A DNA stretch of 64,000 nt from JBBATK01 sp039810585 (GTDB taxonomy: Bacteria; Bacteroidota; Ignavibacteria; Kapaibacteriales; NICIL-2). The position numbers and the translations under genes were made by a program. Numbering within the stretch: position 1 is the first letter of the stretch; the number at the start of each line of letters is the position of its first letter. Below, one piece after another: positions 52,690 through 61,826 of this stretch. The stretch lies in NCBI GenBank assembly GCA_039810585.1, contig JBDHXF010000014.1, positions 1 to 64,000 on the forward strand. The letters are read 5' to 3'. The notes beneath the pieces are model-generated. The model was not told the DNA's origin and searched no databases. It saw only the letters and a list, made by a program, of their open reading frames with translations.

Positions 52690-54750
52690 ATGTACAGTAA
52701 GAATTACCGTCGCCTTACGGCAGGTATCATCACTGCGTTATGCCTTGTCGGCATAGCCTGGGCGTCATCACACCGAGAGGCACCGTTGATTTCCGCGGAT
52801 CCACTCGCAGACAACACGGACGTGTATGCGTTTCGTTGTCCGGACGACACCAATTTTGTGACTCTCATCGCCAATTATATACCCTTCGAACTCCCGGACG
52901 GTGGACCGAACTATGCAACGTTTGGAGAGAATATTCGCTATGAGATTCACGTCGACAACGACGCCACCAAACCCGGCGATGAGATATGTTATCGATTCAC
53001 TTTTAGTAGGATGAATGAGGATCCGAGTACCTTCTTCAACATTCGACTGGGCAAACAGAATCTCAAGACAACCTACACCTGCGAGCGATCTACTGACGGG
53101 GGCAAGACCTTTGTGGCAATTATCACCAATGGTATGGTGCCTCCGCCAAACATCGGTCCGCGTTCCATCGAGGGTCCCGCAGGCTTGAACACTACCTACA
53201 AGCAGTTAATGACCTCGGCGATTACCACGGCAAGTACAGGAGAGACTATCTTCTGCGGTCCTGTGGACGATCCCTTTTTTGTCGACTTGGGTGGGATCTT
53301 TGATTTAGGTCAGACCCGTAAACGCGATGGAACCGGAACTGAGAAGGCACAGGACGGTTTGGCAGGATTCAACTGTCACACCATTGCCATCAAGGTTCCG
53401 ATTGCAACCCTGCAGAAAGACCACAAGTCGGTAAGCCAAGCAGCGAATATCTTGGATGGTGACTTCGTGATCGGCGTTTGGGCATCAGCCTCCCGTCCTA
53501 TGATCAGCACCCTGCGCACCGACGGACAAAAACCCGACGTGAGTGGGGAATGGGTACAAGTGTCGCGACTCGGCATGCCGCTCACCAATGAAGCCGTGAT
53601 TCCCATTGGCGACAAAGACCGGTGGAATAGCGGCTCACCCTATGACCAGACCCGTGAGTTATCCTACGCCAAGTACTTCGTCAATCCTGAATTGGCGCTG
53701 TACATGGATGACAGTCAGTTTGGCGGCGCCGTTCCGGCTCTGAAGAACTTGCGCATTCAATCGCACTCCCTTGGCAGCTTCGATTTTCGCAACGGTAAGG
53801 ACGGCTTGTATCCGTTGTATGCAACAAATGCAGGTGTAGGAACAGCACTGGATACCAATAGCTTCGGAAAGATTTTGTTGCAACCCAATTCACCGCGGTC
53901 CTGCGATCTCCTACCCATCTTCTACACCGGAGTTCCGAATCTTGCGCCCTATCAGTTGGCAACCGGCAAGAATGGCAATCCGCTGGCCGTGGGCAAACCC
54001 TTCATTAATAACTTTTTGCCCTCACTGTGCGATGAGCTGCGCTTGAATATGGCAACGCCGGTGACGCCGAGGGACAGCAAGGATTTCTCTACCCTGGGCA
54101 TTATTCAATGTGCTGTTCTGGGGCTGACGGATGCTCGATTCAATCAGAATGCAAGTTTGCAGTGGATCCCCAATATGGACGGATTCCCAAATGGTCGCCG
54201 CTTGGAGGACGACGTCACCACTATCGAACTTCAAGCCGTGTCCGGTGCAGCCCTTGCAGCCATTGGTCTGTGGTATGATGACTATGACCCAGCCACTTCT
54301 ACCTCGCCGGTTACGCAGCAATTGCTTAACGTTTTAACCTACAACGCCGGACCGGACCAGAATGATGTTCCCTTGCAGAGTGTATTTCCCTATGTGGCGG
54401 CGCCACATGTTGGCTATGACCAAGCAAAGATGGTCACTCACGTCAACGAATCCGGTGACATTCTTGGGCTCTCCGCTCCACAAGGGTTCTTCAATCAGAA
54501 TGCATACCCCAATCCTGCATCCAACACCTCTGAACTGCGCTTCCACCTTGCACAGGGCGGAGTGGCACTCGTGAAGATTTTTGATGCGCAAGGTCAACTG
54601 GTGGCCAACATCTTTAATCAGGCAGTACCCGGTGGCGATTACTCCGCTAGCTGGGGCATTAGCGATCGCACACCGGCCGGTGCGTATGTGGCTTCACTCG
54701 AGTTAAATGGCAAACCCATTGCCGTGCAGAAGATTCTCGTCTCGCGCTAA
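52690..54750 (+). CDS. DUF4331 family secreted protein with T9SS tail
   Basis: From the ATG at 52690 the protein has 686 residues. The signal (RRLTAGIITALCLVGIAWA) leads directly to the DUF4331 start SSHREAPLISADPLADNTDVYAFRCPDD, with its conserved SHREAP and N-T-D-x-Y-A-F. The DUF4331 body is about 580 residues. The last 85 or so residues (NAYPNPASNTSELRF to NGKPIAVQKILVSR) are a type A T9SS sorting domain. DUF4331 has no established function. It is followed by a TPR and a TonB receptor gene on the same strand. Confidence 0.92.
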   Translation: MYSKNYRRLTAGIITALCLVGIAWASSHREAPLISADPLADNTDVYAFRCPDDTNFVTLIANYIPFELPDGGPNYATFGENIRYEIHVDNDATKPGDEICYRFTFSRMNEDPSTFFNIRLGKQNLKTTYTCERSTDGGKTFVAIITNGMVPPPNIGPRSIEGPAGLNTTYKQLMTSAITTASTGETIFCGPVDDPFFVDLGGIFDLGQTRKRDGTGTEKAQDGLAGFNCHTIAIKVPIATLQKDHKSVSQAANILDGDFVIGVWASASRPMISTLRTDGQKPDVSGEWVQVSRLGMPLTNEAVIPIGDKDRWNSGSPYDQTRELSYAKYFVNPELALYMDDSQFGGAVPALKNLRIQSHSLGSFDFRNGKDGLYPLYATNAGVGTALDTNSFGKILLQPNSPRSCDLLPIFYTGVPNLAPYQLATGKNGNPLAVGKPFINNFLPSLCDELRLNMATPVTPRDSKDFSTLGIIQCAVLGLTDARFNQNASLQWIPNMDGFPNGRRLEDDVTTIELQAVSGAALAAIGLWYDDYDPATSTSPVTQQLLNVLTYNAGPDQNDVPLQSVFPYVAAPHVGYDQAKMVTHVNESGDILGLSAPQGFFNQNAYPNPASNTSELRFHLAQGGVALVKIFDAQGQLVANIFNQAVPGGDYSASWGISDRTPAGAYVASLELNGKPIAVQKILVSR

Positions 54751-54780
54751 GTGGAATTCCATCTCTCATGCTTGTTGTCT

Positions 54781-54804
54781 GTCCGGCTTCCGCGGAAGCC
54801 GGAC
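54781..54804. terminator. 24-bp perfect palindrome after the DUF4331 gene
   Basis: The arms GTCCGGCTTCCG and CGGAAGCCGGAC are exactly complementary with no spacer. It lies 30 bp after the DUF4331 stop. No T-run follows, so it may limit read-through, stabilise the mRNA end or bind a protein. Confidence 0.6.
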
Positions 54805-54881
54805 GGGCTGCAGCGTGCACGGCAGCTCACATCTTCTTCAGTTCCGGTCTCAACCTTTGTCACACCATTTCTTTCAAAACA

Positions 54882-56108
54882 ATGAAACGCTCTCTTCTGA
54901 TTATCACAGTGTTTGTCAGCATTGTCTTTGGTGCACGTGCATGGTATATGCGCCATCAGTTTGTCATTCCGGCCTTGCATCAACGCGCTGCCGGTCTGCA
55001 ACCCGAGGAATTCAAACGTCAGCAACAACGCTATGATCTCTTAGTTCAATCCATTAGCAAGGCACCCGCCGAAGTGAAGAATTACGCGGCGTTGGCAAAG
55101 CTGTTTATGACGGAAGCTCGTGTGAGCGGCGACCATCCCTACTATTATCCGGCTGCCATGTGTTGTCTGGACGAAGCGCTGCGTCGCAAGCCCAACAATA
55201 TCGAAGCTTCTATGCTGAAGACCAGTGTCTTACTCTCCTTACACCACTTTGCCGAAGCCAGAGCTCTGGCCAAAGACCTATCGGCGAACAATCCCACCAT
55301 CTCCGGTCTCTACGGAATGCTCTGCGACGCAAATGTGGAGTTGGGAAATTTGGATGAGGCTGTGAGTGATGTGGATGCCATGATGCGACTTCGACCCGGA
55401 TTAGAAGCCTATGCTCGCGCTGCGTACCTGCGAGAAATTCACGGTGACGTTGATGGCGCGCTGGACGCCATGTCATTAGCCGCCCAAGCAGGTCTCAGCG
55501 GCAGCGAAGAAGCGGCGTGGACGCGTTGTACACTGGGCACCATGTACCTCAAGTACAATCGCCTAGACGAAGCCGAACGCTGTTTCGAGCAAACGCTGGC
55601 TGAACGAAAGAGCTATCCTTCGGCGTTGGCCGGGTTGGCAATGGTGTGGCACAAGAAATCGAAAGATGGAGCTGCCCTTGCGCTGCTTGATTCCGCACTG
55701 ACGCTGCAACCGGAAGTCTTGTTTGTGGAACACAAAGCTGAGATCATGGCCGATCTAGGGATGACGCACGAACGCGACTCGTTGGAATCCGTGATGGAGT
55801 CTATGCTCGATCAAGATGAAGCGGCCGGACACTTTAACCATGCAGAACGCGCCATCAGCTACTGTCGCTTGCACTACAAGCCGCTTCAGGCCTTGGCTCA
55901 CGCGCGTTTGGAGATTGCGCAGCGCCCCAATAACATGACAGCGCAGTACGCCATGGCGTTTGCTTTGCATTGCAATGGTATGGACAAAGAAGCACTGCAG
56001 TTTATGACAAAGGCTTTGCACAGTGGCACGCACGACAGCGACATGATGGCCTGCTCGCAATCGATTCAATCCTCCCTGGCCATGCAATCCGGCGGAAGCG
56101 GCAAGTGA
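54882..56108 (+). CDS. membrane-anchored tetratricopeptide repeat protein
   Basis: From the ATG at 54882 the protein has 408 residues, with one N-terminal hydrophobic segment (LLIITVFVSIVFGARAWYM) serving as anchor or signal. The rest is a chain of TPR-like helix pairs (AALAKLFMTEARVSGDHPYYYPAAMCCLDEAL; CTLGTMYLKYNRLDEAERCFEQTL; ALAGLAMVWHKKSKDGAALALLDSAL), indicating a protein-binding scaffold on the periplasmic side. It sits between the DUF4331 gene and a TonB-dependent receptor gene and is probably co-transcribed. Confidence 0.85.
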   Translation: MKRSLLIITVFVSIVFGARAWYMRHQFVIPALHQRAAGLQPEEFKRQQQRYDLLVQSISKAPAEVKNYAALAKLFMTEARVSGDHPYYYPAAMCCLDEALRRKPNNIEASMLKTSVLLSLHHFAEARALAKDLSANNPTISGLYGMLCDANVELGNLDEAVSDVDAMMRLRPGLEAYARAAYLREIHGDVDGALDAMSLAAQAGLSGSEEAAWTRCTLGTMYLKYNRLDEAERCFEQTLAERKSYPSALAGLAMVWHKKSKDGAALALLDSALTLQPEVLFVEHKAEIMADLGMTHERDSLESVMESMLDQDEAAGHFNHAERAISYCRLHYKPLQALAHARLEIAQRPNNMTAQYAMAFALHCNGMDKEALQFMTKALHSGTHDSDMMACSQSIQSSLAMQSGGSGK

Positions 56109-56159
56109 GTTTATGGTGGTCAAGACTGTATTAACCTCATTCCATCGAAACATCAACTC

Positions 56160-58199
56160 ATGAAACACTTCCTGTACGCCTTGCTCTTCGTTGTTGCAGG
56201 GATAGTCGAGAGTGCTGTGCTCGAAGCACAGACCGATTCACTCTCACACACTAAAGCTCCGAGTCAGCAGACGAAGAGCTATCAAAGCGAGGCGGTGCAT
56301 GTGCAGGCTGAGCGAGCACGAAGTGCTGTTTCAGACCAGCAACTCACGCAGCACGACTTGAAACTCTTGCCGCTCAGTTCGTCGCAGGATGTGCTTCGCC
56401 TTGTACCCGGTCTGATCCTTGCCCAACACGCTGGCGGCGGAAAGGCCGAACAGATATTTCTGCGCGGCTTTGACTGTGATCATGGCACCGATGTGAGTAT
56501 CAGTGTGGACGACAATCCGGTGAACATGGTGTCGCACGGTCACGGCCAAGGCTACGCCGACCTGCACTTTGTCATCCCCGAGAGCATCGAACGCATCGAT
56601 GTGTTGAAGGGACCCTACTTTGCCGCCTACGGCGATCAGGCAACGGCCGGTGTGGTGCGCATCCGTACCGCAGATACGCTTAAGGAAAACATCGCCAAAG
56701 CCGAAGCGGGAATGTTTCAGACCTATCGTGCGATGACACTGGTCGGAACCTCGCTGGGCCGAGCCTCGATCTATGCCGGCGCAGAGGCACTGATGTCGCG
56801 CGGCTACTTTGATGCATCGCAAGACTTCCGTCGCTTCAACGGAATGCTAAAGCTGTACGACGTTCTCAGCGACCAATGGACCGTGCGCTCTTCCTTCTTC
56901 GCCTTTTCCTCGAAGTGGAATGCCAGCGGACAAATTCCCGAGCGTGCGGTACGCGAAGGTTTGATTTCAGATTTCGGCTCCATCGACAGTCTTGAAGGCG
57001 GCAACTCCTCCCGCCAAACGTTGTCATGTCAGCTACAATCCAGCGGCGCGCACCCATGGACGATTAACGCCGGCATCACGCGCTACGATTTCCAACTCTT
57101 CAGCAACTTTAGTTTCTTTGCTCTGGACTCTGTTCATGGTGATATGATTGAACAGACCGATCGTCGTTCCATTGCCTATCTGTCTGCCTCGTCGCATGAG
57201 GCGACAAGCATAGTCGGACTGCCCGGAAGTCTCTCCTTTGGATCTAGCCTTCGCAGCGATCAGATTCAAACGGCCTTGTATCATGATCAGGAACGGGTGC
57301 GACTTGGTACCACGGTGAATGCAGGAATTCAGCAGACGAACGCCGCCTTGTATGCCGAACAAAAGCTGTTCATCGATGATTGTACTCTTTCGCTGGCCCT
57401 TCGGGCAGATTACTTCAACTTTCAGGTTCGCGACGAGCTTCACGACGCTCAGCGTGCTGAGCAAGCGCTACTTCTCTCGCCGAAATTCAATGCCTCGTAC
57501 GATCTGTCCGATCAGATCTCGCTGTACTTCAACAGTGGATTTGGTTTTCATTCCAACGATGCACGAGCGGTTGTGCAAGACACGAGCGGTCACCTTATCC
57601 CGCGCGCTTTTGGTGCGGAATGTGGTCTGCGTGTGCATCGATCGAATCTTTCCTTTAGTGCCGCGCTCTGGATGCTAGACCTGCAGTCTGAACTTGTGTG
57701 GTCGGGCGACGAAGGGACAACCGAACAGAGTGGTCGCACACGTCGCTACGGTATCGATGCGGACCTTCGCTATAGCTTTTCAAGCACGTGGAATGCGGGT
57801 CTGGATGTGTGCACGGCACACGGGCGTTACAGGGATGAGGCGGAGGGACAGAATTTTATCCCTCTGGCGCCTTCGCTGACGCTGAGCGCGTATTGTCAGT
57901 ATAGCGGCAAGGACTACTCACTGGCGCTACGTTGTCGTCACATAGACAGTCGTCCTGCAAACGAAGACAATTCACTGGTCGCCGAGGGCTACACCGTGGC
58001 GGACTTCAATGCCACACTAAGCCTCAGCTCGTCAGTGGAACTGAGTGTTGAATGTCGGAATATTCTCAACACCGCATGGAAAGAAGCGCAGTTCGACACC
58101 ACGAGTCGTCTGCAATCGGAAGCTCAGCCTGTGGCGGATATCCATTTTACGGAAGGTACTCCGCGCAATGCCAAGCTGGGAGTTACTCTGCACTTTTGA
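56160..58199 (+). CDS. TonB-dependent outer-membrane receptor
   Basis: This 679-residue protein has a signal peptide (to about residue 23, LEAQ), a plug domain and a 22-strand-type barrel. The plug motifs are SSSQDVLRLVPGLILAQHAGGGKAEQIFLRGF and IERIDVLKGPYFAAYGDQATAGVVRIRTA. The segment FDCDHGTDVSISVDDNPVNMVSHGHGQGYADLHF is unusually rich in His and Asp, suggesting a metal-related ligand (inference). The barrel ends in an aromatic residue (NAKLGVTLHF). No carboxypeptidase-like or FecA-type signalling extension is obvious. Last gene of the DUF4331-TPR-receptor set. Confidence 0.93.
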   Translation: MKHFLYALLFVVAGIVESAVLEAQTDSLSHTKAPSQQTKSYQSEAVHVQAERARSAVSDQQLTQHDLKLLPLSSSQDVLRLVPGLILAQHAGGGKAEQIFLRGFDCDHGTDVSISVDDNPVNMVSHGHGQGYADLHFVIPESIERIDVLKGPYFAAYGDQATAGVVRIRTADTLKENIAKAEAGMFQTYRAMTLVGTSLGRASIYAGAEALMSRGYFDASQDFRRFNGMLKLYDVLSDQWTVRSSFFAFSSKWNASGQIPERAVREGLISDFGSIDSLEGGNSSRQTLSCQLQSSGAHPWTINAGITRYDFQLFSNFSFFALDSVHGDMIEQTDRRSIAYLSASSHEATSIVGLPGSLSFGSSLRSDQIQTALYHDQERVRLGTTVNAGIQQTNAALYAEQKLFIDDCTLSLALRADYFNFQVRDELHDAQRAEQALLLSPKFNASYDLSDQISLYFNSGFGFHSNDARAVVQDTSGHLIPRAFGAECGLRVHRSNLSFSAALWMLDLQSELVWSGDEGTTEQSGRTRRYGIDADLRYSFSSTWNAGLDVCTAHGRYRDEAEGQNFIPLAPSLTLSAYCQYSGKDYSLALRCRHIDSRPANEDNSLVAEGYTVADFNATLSLSSSVELSVECRNILNTAWKEAQFDTTSRLQSEAQPVADIHFTEGTPRNAKLGVTLHF

Positions 58200-58341
58200 G
58201 AGGCAGGGCGTCCGGTCATATCATTCACAAGTCCTGTCAGCGAAAAACTGAAGGAATGTTCGTGTGAACCTGCGGATGAGCTGAACGTACGAAGGGACTG
58301 ACGGCACCGTGTGGTAGCATGTTTTCCTAAGCAAGCAACAC

Positions 58342-58372
58342 AACAGACACAAGATTGATCCTTGTGTCTGTT
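58342..58372. terminator. bidirectional hairpin terminator
   Basis: AACAGACACAAG and CTTGTGTCTGTT form a perfect 12-bp stem with a 7-nt loop between the convergent receptor and anti-sigma genes. A T-rich stretch (TTCTGTATTA) follows on the plus strand. Confidence 0.8.
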
Positions 58373-58446
58373 TCTGTATTAAATAACGTGGAGCGATAGA
58401 CTGCCACTGAGTGTGGACGAGATTACTTGAAACCACAGCTCATAAT

Positions 58447-59304
58447 TCACGAACTGGTTTTTCCCATGGTGTAGAGCTGACTCAGTGTCGGTGTGGGTGA
58501 ACCGCCTTTAGGCTCAAGAGTAATGGCAAAGGCATCGGCATGCTCGACCGATTTCATTTGCGCGAGGGGCATCGTATCGGTGCTATGAATGACGCCAAGG
58601 TCGATAGGCTTACCGTTCACGAGGGCCCAGAGTTGGTAGTCGGTGGAGGGACTATGCTGAGGCAGTCGTTGGGTTTGAACGTACACCTCATGACTCTGTT
58701 GATTCCACAGCACAACCGAAGCTGTGCCGGCTGGAGCAGTGGGCGTGGCCTGAAGCTGCACCACATGCACATCATGGTCTGAGAGCATACTCAGGTAGGT
58801 ATCATGCATATCCAGGCGAGCGGCCATGACGCTCTGAGTGGAACGCAGCGCAGCTACTTCGCGCTTGGATTCCTCTAATTGCTGCTCGGCGGATCGTGTT
58901 TGCTGCCAATAATACACAGCAGCTCCGCTGCTGAAAACGCAGGCGACCGAGGCAGCGACGGCATAGCGAAGATAGCGTCGTGCGTGAAGGTGCAGCACCG
59001 AGCCTTGATCCGGAACCTGAGATGACGGTCGACGATTTACGACATCAACTTCCGCGTAGTCGCGCGGAGCATCTGCTGCAAAAGCCGCGTTAAGACTGCG
59101 TGAGCGCATGTCTGCGGAAGGTTCATCGGCATGCAGGGCAGCGTAGGATTCCAAATCGGATTGTAAATCCTTCAACGCAGAACGCAGATCCGCATCTGTT
59201 GTTAGGACGCGTTCAACCTCGCTGCGACGCGGCTCGTCCAACAGCCCGAAAGCGTAGAGATCGAGCTCGCCATTATCCACGATATGTTGTGCGTCTTTGG
59301 TCAT
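58447..59304 (-). CDS. RskA-type anti-sigma factor
   Basis: This 285-residue single-pass protein has a cytosolic anti-sigma domain (ELDLYAFGLLDEPRRSEVERVLTTDADLRSALKDLQSDLESYA), a membrane segment (YLRYAVAASVACVFSSGAAVYYW, about 108-130), a coiled coil and an extracytoplasmic RskA domain (SHEVYVQTQRLPQHSPSTDYQLWALVNGKPIDLGV to AFAITLEPKGGSPTPT). It should hold the cognate sigma factor until an envelope signal triggers release. The start overlaps the sigma gene stop by 4 bp (ATGA). Confidence 0.93.
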   Translation of the reverse strand: MTKDAQHIVDNGELDLYAFGLLDEPRRSEVERVLTTDADLRSALKDLQSDLESYAALHADEPSADMRSRSLNAAFAADAPRDYAEVDVVNRRPSSQVPDQGSVLHLHARRYLRYAVAASVACVFSSGAAVYYWQQTRSAEQQLEESKREVAALRSTQSVMAARLDMHDTYLSMLSDHDVHVVQLQATPTAPAGTASVVLWNQQSHEVYVQTQRLPQHSPSTDYQLWALVNGKPIDLGVIHSTDTMPLAQMKSVEHADAFAITLEPKGGSPTPTLSQLYTMGKTSS

Positions 59305-59849
59305 GACTCCGAACGAAAGAATTTACGCAGAGCGCTGAGTGCCAAGCGCGAGCGTGATTTCACGGTTCCAAGCGGAATATTGAATTCCTCAGCAATTTCC
59401 GTTTGTGTGAACCCTTGAAAATACATGAGATCAAGAATGGTCTTTTGTTCTTCCGGCAACATCTGGAGCAGTCTCTGCATATCCGACGTTTCCGGCGTGA
59501 AAGAAGTATCGGCAGCTAAGTGCACGCTACCTACGTAATCTTCGATGCTTTGGTTTAGTGCTCGCGAACGAAATTCGCTGGACCGCAAACGGTCGATAGC
59601 TAGGTGACGAGCGATGCTCAGCATCCACGTAAAAAGCGTCCCCTTCGAAACATCATAGGAGGAGCGATTGAGCCAGATTTTGGTGAAACTCTCTTGCAAC
59701 AAATCCTCGGCAGCATGAAAATCTCGTACAATACGCTTGAGAACGCCAAAGAGAGCCGCACTATAGTTGTCATACAGATATTCCAAGGCACGCCGATCGC
59801 CGTTGTGCAGCAAAGTCACCAATTCATGTTCTGCTAAACGTTGTTTCAT
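59301..59849 (-). CDS. RNA polymerase ECF sigma factor (SigK-like)
   Basis: This 182-residue sigma factor has region 2 (NGDRRALEYLYDNYSAALFGVLKRIV; EDLLQESFTKIWLN; FTWMLSIARHLAIDRLRSS) and region 4 (LLQMLPEEQKTILDLMYFQGFTQTEIAEEFNIPLGTVKSRSRLALSALRKFF). It is co-encoded with an RskA-type anti-sigma factor, the common SigK-RskA arrangement. Hairpins lie 46-99 bp upstream of its start. Its regulon may include the adjacent convergent receptor set, but no promoter motif was identified to test this. Confidence 0.95.
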   Translation of the reverse strand: MKQRLAEHELVTLLHNGDRRALEYLYDNYSAALFGVLKRIVRDFHAAEDLLQESFTKIWLNRSSYDVSKGTLFTWMLSIARHLAIDRLRSSEFRSRALNQSIEDYVGSVHLAADTSFTPETSDMQRLLQMLPEEQKTILDLMYFQGFTQTEIAEEFNIPLGTVKSRSRLALSALRKFFRSES

Positions 59850-59894
59850 GCCTGCTCAATCCTTGAGACGAAGATAACACCAAATCGCGACCGC

Positions 59895-59913
59895 CGAATG
59901 CTGGACGCATTCG
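59895..59913. repeat. short inverted repeat upstream of sigma gene
   Basis: CGAATGC and GCATTCG pair across a 5-nt loop, 46 bp upstream of the sigma start, immediately before palindromic element copy H. Confidence 0.6.
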
Positions 59914-59920
59914 CTTTGAG

Positions 59921-59948
59921 TCGCCGAAGGCGGCGAGAATAATGAAAA
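59921..59948 (-). repeat. short palindromic element, copy H
   Basis: TCGCCG-AAGG-CGGCGA (perfect 6-bp stem) is followed by GAATAATGAAAAC. A 23-bp part is identical to the copy inside the giant surface-protein gene at 51959. Confidence 0.75.
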
Positions 59949-60689
59949 CTCTGCCGGCCACTTTGCAAGCACTCAGCAATGGTCCGCCTATGTATTCTGG
60001 GCAGTTGAGAGGCACTGAGGAACTGCAACTCGTCATGCTGTCCAACTCCGATGCGGATCCGCGTCAATTCTACTGTGTCAGTCAACCGCAGGCACCTGAA
60101 ATAGGCGCATTTTTACCATTTGAGTTGCATACGTTCAAGAAGGACAGCAACTTGCCTCGGGTCAGACCTCTGCGTGAGAGCGAGTATGGCCGACCACCGT
60201 ATACATAGTAGTTGTACTTTTAGGTTCATGCATAGTACGACGGCGAGTTGCGAGTATACTGGAGAGTTTAGAAAGTAATCCTATTGAAGGGTGACTTGTG
60301 AAGACCCTCGATACTTGCCAAAAAATGTCCACCTTGACTTACCGATTGCAGTCTGTTCGCTTGACATGTGCGAACATTGACATTACAATGCAACGCGTTA
60401 TCTCCTATCCATGTTACGTTTTCACCGATTGTAAGAACGCGTGGAAAGAATACGCTTATCTCAGTCTGGCTCATGAGAGTGGCGGTGTTTAACTATTACA
60501 GTCACTTTCGAGACGACAGTTCTTCTATTGCGGAAAATGTCGTGATTCGATTGACTGCTCGTTTACCTCGTCGTGTTACTTGATGGAAGATTGTTGCTTC
60601 AACAAGCACACATGGCGTCCGTCAAGCATTCAATTGAGCGGTGTCACTACATTTTGCGTTACTTTAATGAGCCCACTACGATATGAGGT

Positions 60690-61826
60690 ATGACCGTGAG
60701 ATTGCCAATCTTCACTATAAGACTTGTTCTGATTTGTTGTCTATGGACCATGATGGAAATCGAAGTCTCCGCTTATGTCGAATCGCGGCCTTGGGCTGAA
60801 CAAGATTTGAAGAAAGGTGAGGAATATGTCTATCATTTTTCCAGTGGAATCGTCACGCATTACTTTTCGCGAGCTCCGCTTAGTTCCATTAATGACACAA
60901 CGTTATTGGCATATGCAGAGAAAGGAAACTCTGTCGCAAAGGCGATGTGTGTGAACGAATTGATTCGACGGTATGACGACAGAGCATTCGGATATATCAT
61001 TAAATACTGGTCCGATACGAGCCAGCTTCAAATGAGTATTGGAGCATGTAGTCCGATCCTCAGTACCTTATCTAAATGTATCCAAGCGAGCGTTCACTGG
61101 TTTCGGTTAGCCACTGGCCGAGAACACTTTAGCACGTTACAGTTACATCGTATCGATAGTCTACTCCTTCGTGATGCTGAGACAGATACAGCGTCTTTAT
61201 CGTGCACATATCTAGGACATCATCCAACCTCAGCTAATTACAGCGTCATTCGACAGCGAGCCGATTTGCCCGATGGGCAACGATATCTTGCAGTTCTTCG
61301 TGCTTTCTCAAGGAGTCAAGATCGCAGGTATTTCAGAAAGCTAGCTTTGATGACACTTCGTGACAGAAAAGTAGAAGCAACCATCACCCAGCGTCAAGAT
61401 GAATTGTTGGATTTGATGTCTTGGTACCGTTTTTCCGGGTTGGACTCACTGCTAATCGCCCAATGTGAAGAGCAGATAAGGTTTGCCGTTGAGTATGACA
61501 GAGGCAGGAGCCCGGGAGAGGCCGACTCGACCGGTTCAGCGATTTGCAAGCAAACCCGGAGTTATTTGTTTGCGTTATCCAAAGTTGAAAACAGAAAGTC
61601 GAAATCCGTGTTTCAACATGTCGCCGCATTGAACAGTTCCCGATGGATATGTAGAAGAATACAAAAAAGTGCTGTAGACGCTCTTTGCAGCATTCGATCC
61701 AACTTCTTCGCAGATGCCGTGACACTTTTTGACAGTGCCATTGTCGCTGAAGGTAGGGATTGGTTAGACAAACAGCGCAGTCATAGATTTGAGGGAGATC
61801 CTTTTGTAGAGGACTATCTTCGTTAA
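60690..61826 (+). CDS. secreted protein of unknown function
   Basis: This 378-residue protein starts with a signal peptide (IRLVLICCLWTMMEIEVSA) and is then mostly helical and rich in Ser, Arg and Leu (YAEKGNSVAKAMCVNELIRRYDD, LRDRKVEATITQRQDELLDLMSWYRFSG). I recognise no family; a HEAT- or TPR-like helical repeat is possible. Codon usage and base composition are more AT-rich than in upstream genes, and it has no operon neighbour. Confidence 0.7.
   Translation: MTVRLPIFTIRLVLICCLWTMMEIEVSAYVESRPWAEQDLKKGEEYVYHFSSGIVTHYFSRAPLSSINDTTLLAYAEKGNSVAKAMCVNELIRRYDDRAFGYIIKYWSDTSQLQMSIGACSPILSTLSKCIQASVHWFRLATGREHFSTLQLHRIDSLLLRDAETDTASLSCTYLGHHPTSANYSVIRQRADLPDGQRYLAVLRAFSRSQDRRYFRKLALMTLRDRKVEATITQRQDELLDLMSWYRFSGLDSLLIAQCEEQIRFAVEYDRGRSPGEADSTGSAICKQTRSYLFALSKVENRKSKSVFQHVAALNSSRWICRRIQKSAVDALCSIRSNFFADAVTLFDSAIVAEGRDWLDKQRSHRFEGDPFVEDYLR

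Larger units (their letters stand above)
59850..60689. other. 840-bp gene-poor region
   Basis: This long gap between the sigma factor and a secreted unknown protein contains two hairpins close to the sigma gene (59895-59913 and 59921-59948). The small open frames (59942-60208, 60298-60492) have no protein-like composition or ribosome-binding site. Base composition becomes more AT-rich from about 60200. Confidence 0.6.

Noticed and set aside
59942..60208. 88-codon plus-strand frame upstream of the unknown secreted protein
   Set aside because: It begins within the palindromic element arm, has no ribosome-binding site, and the product is not domain-like.
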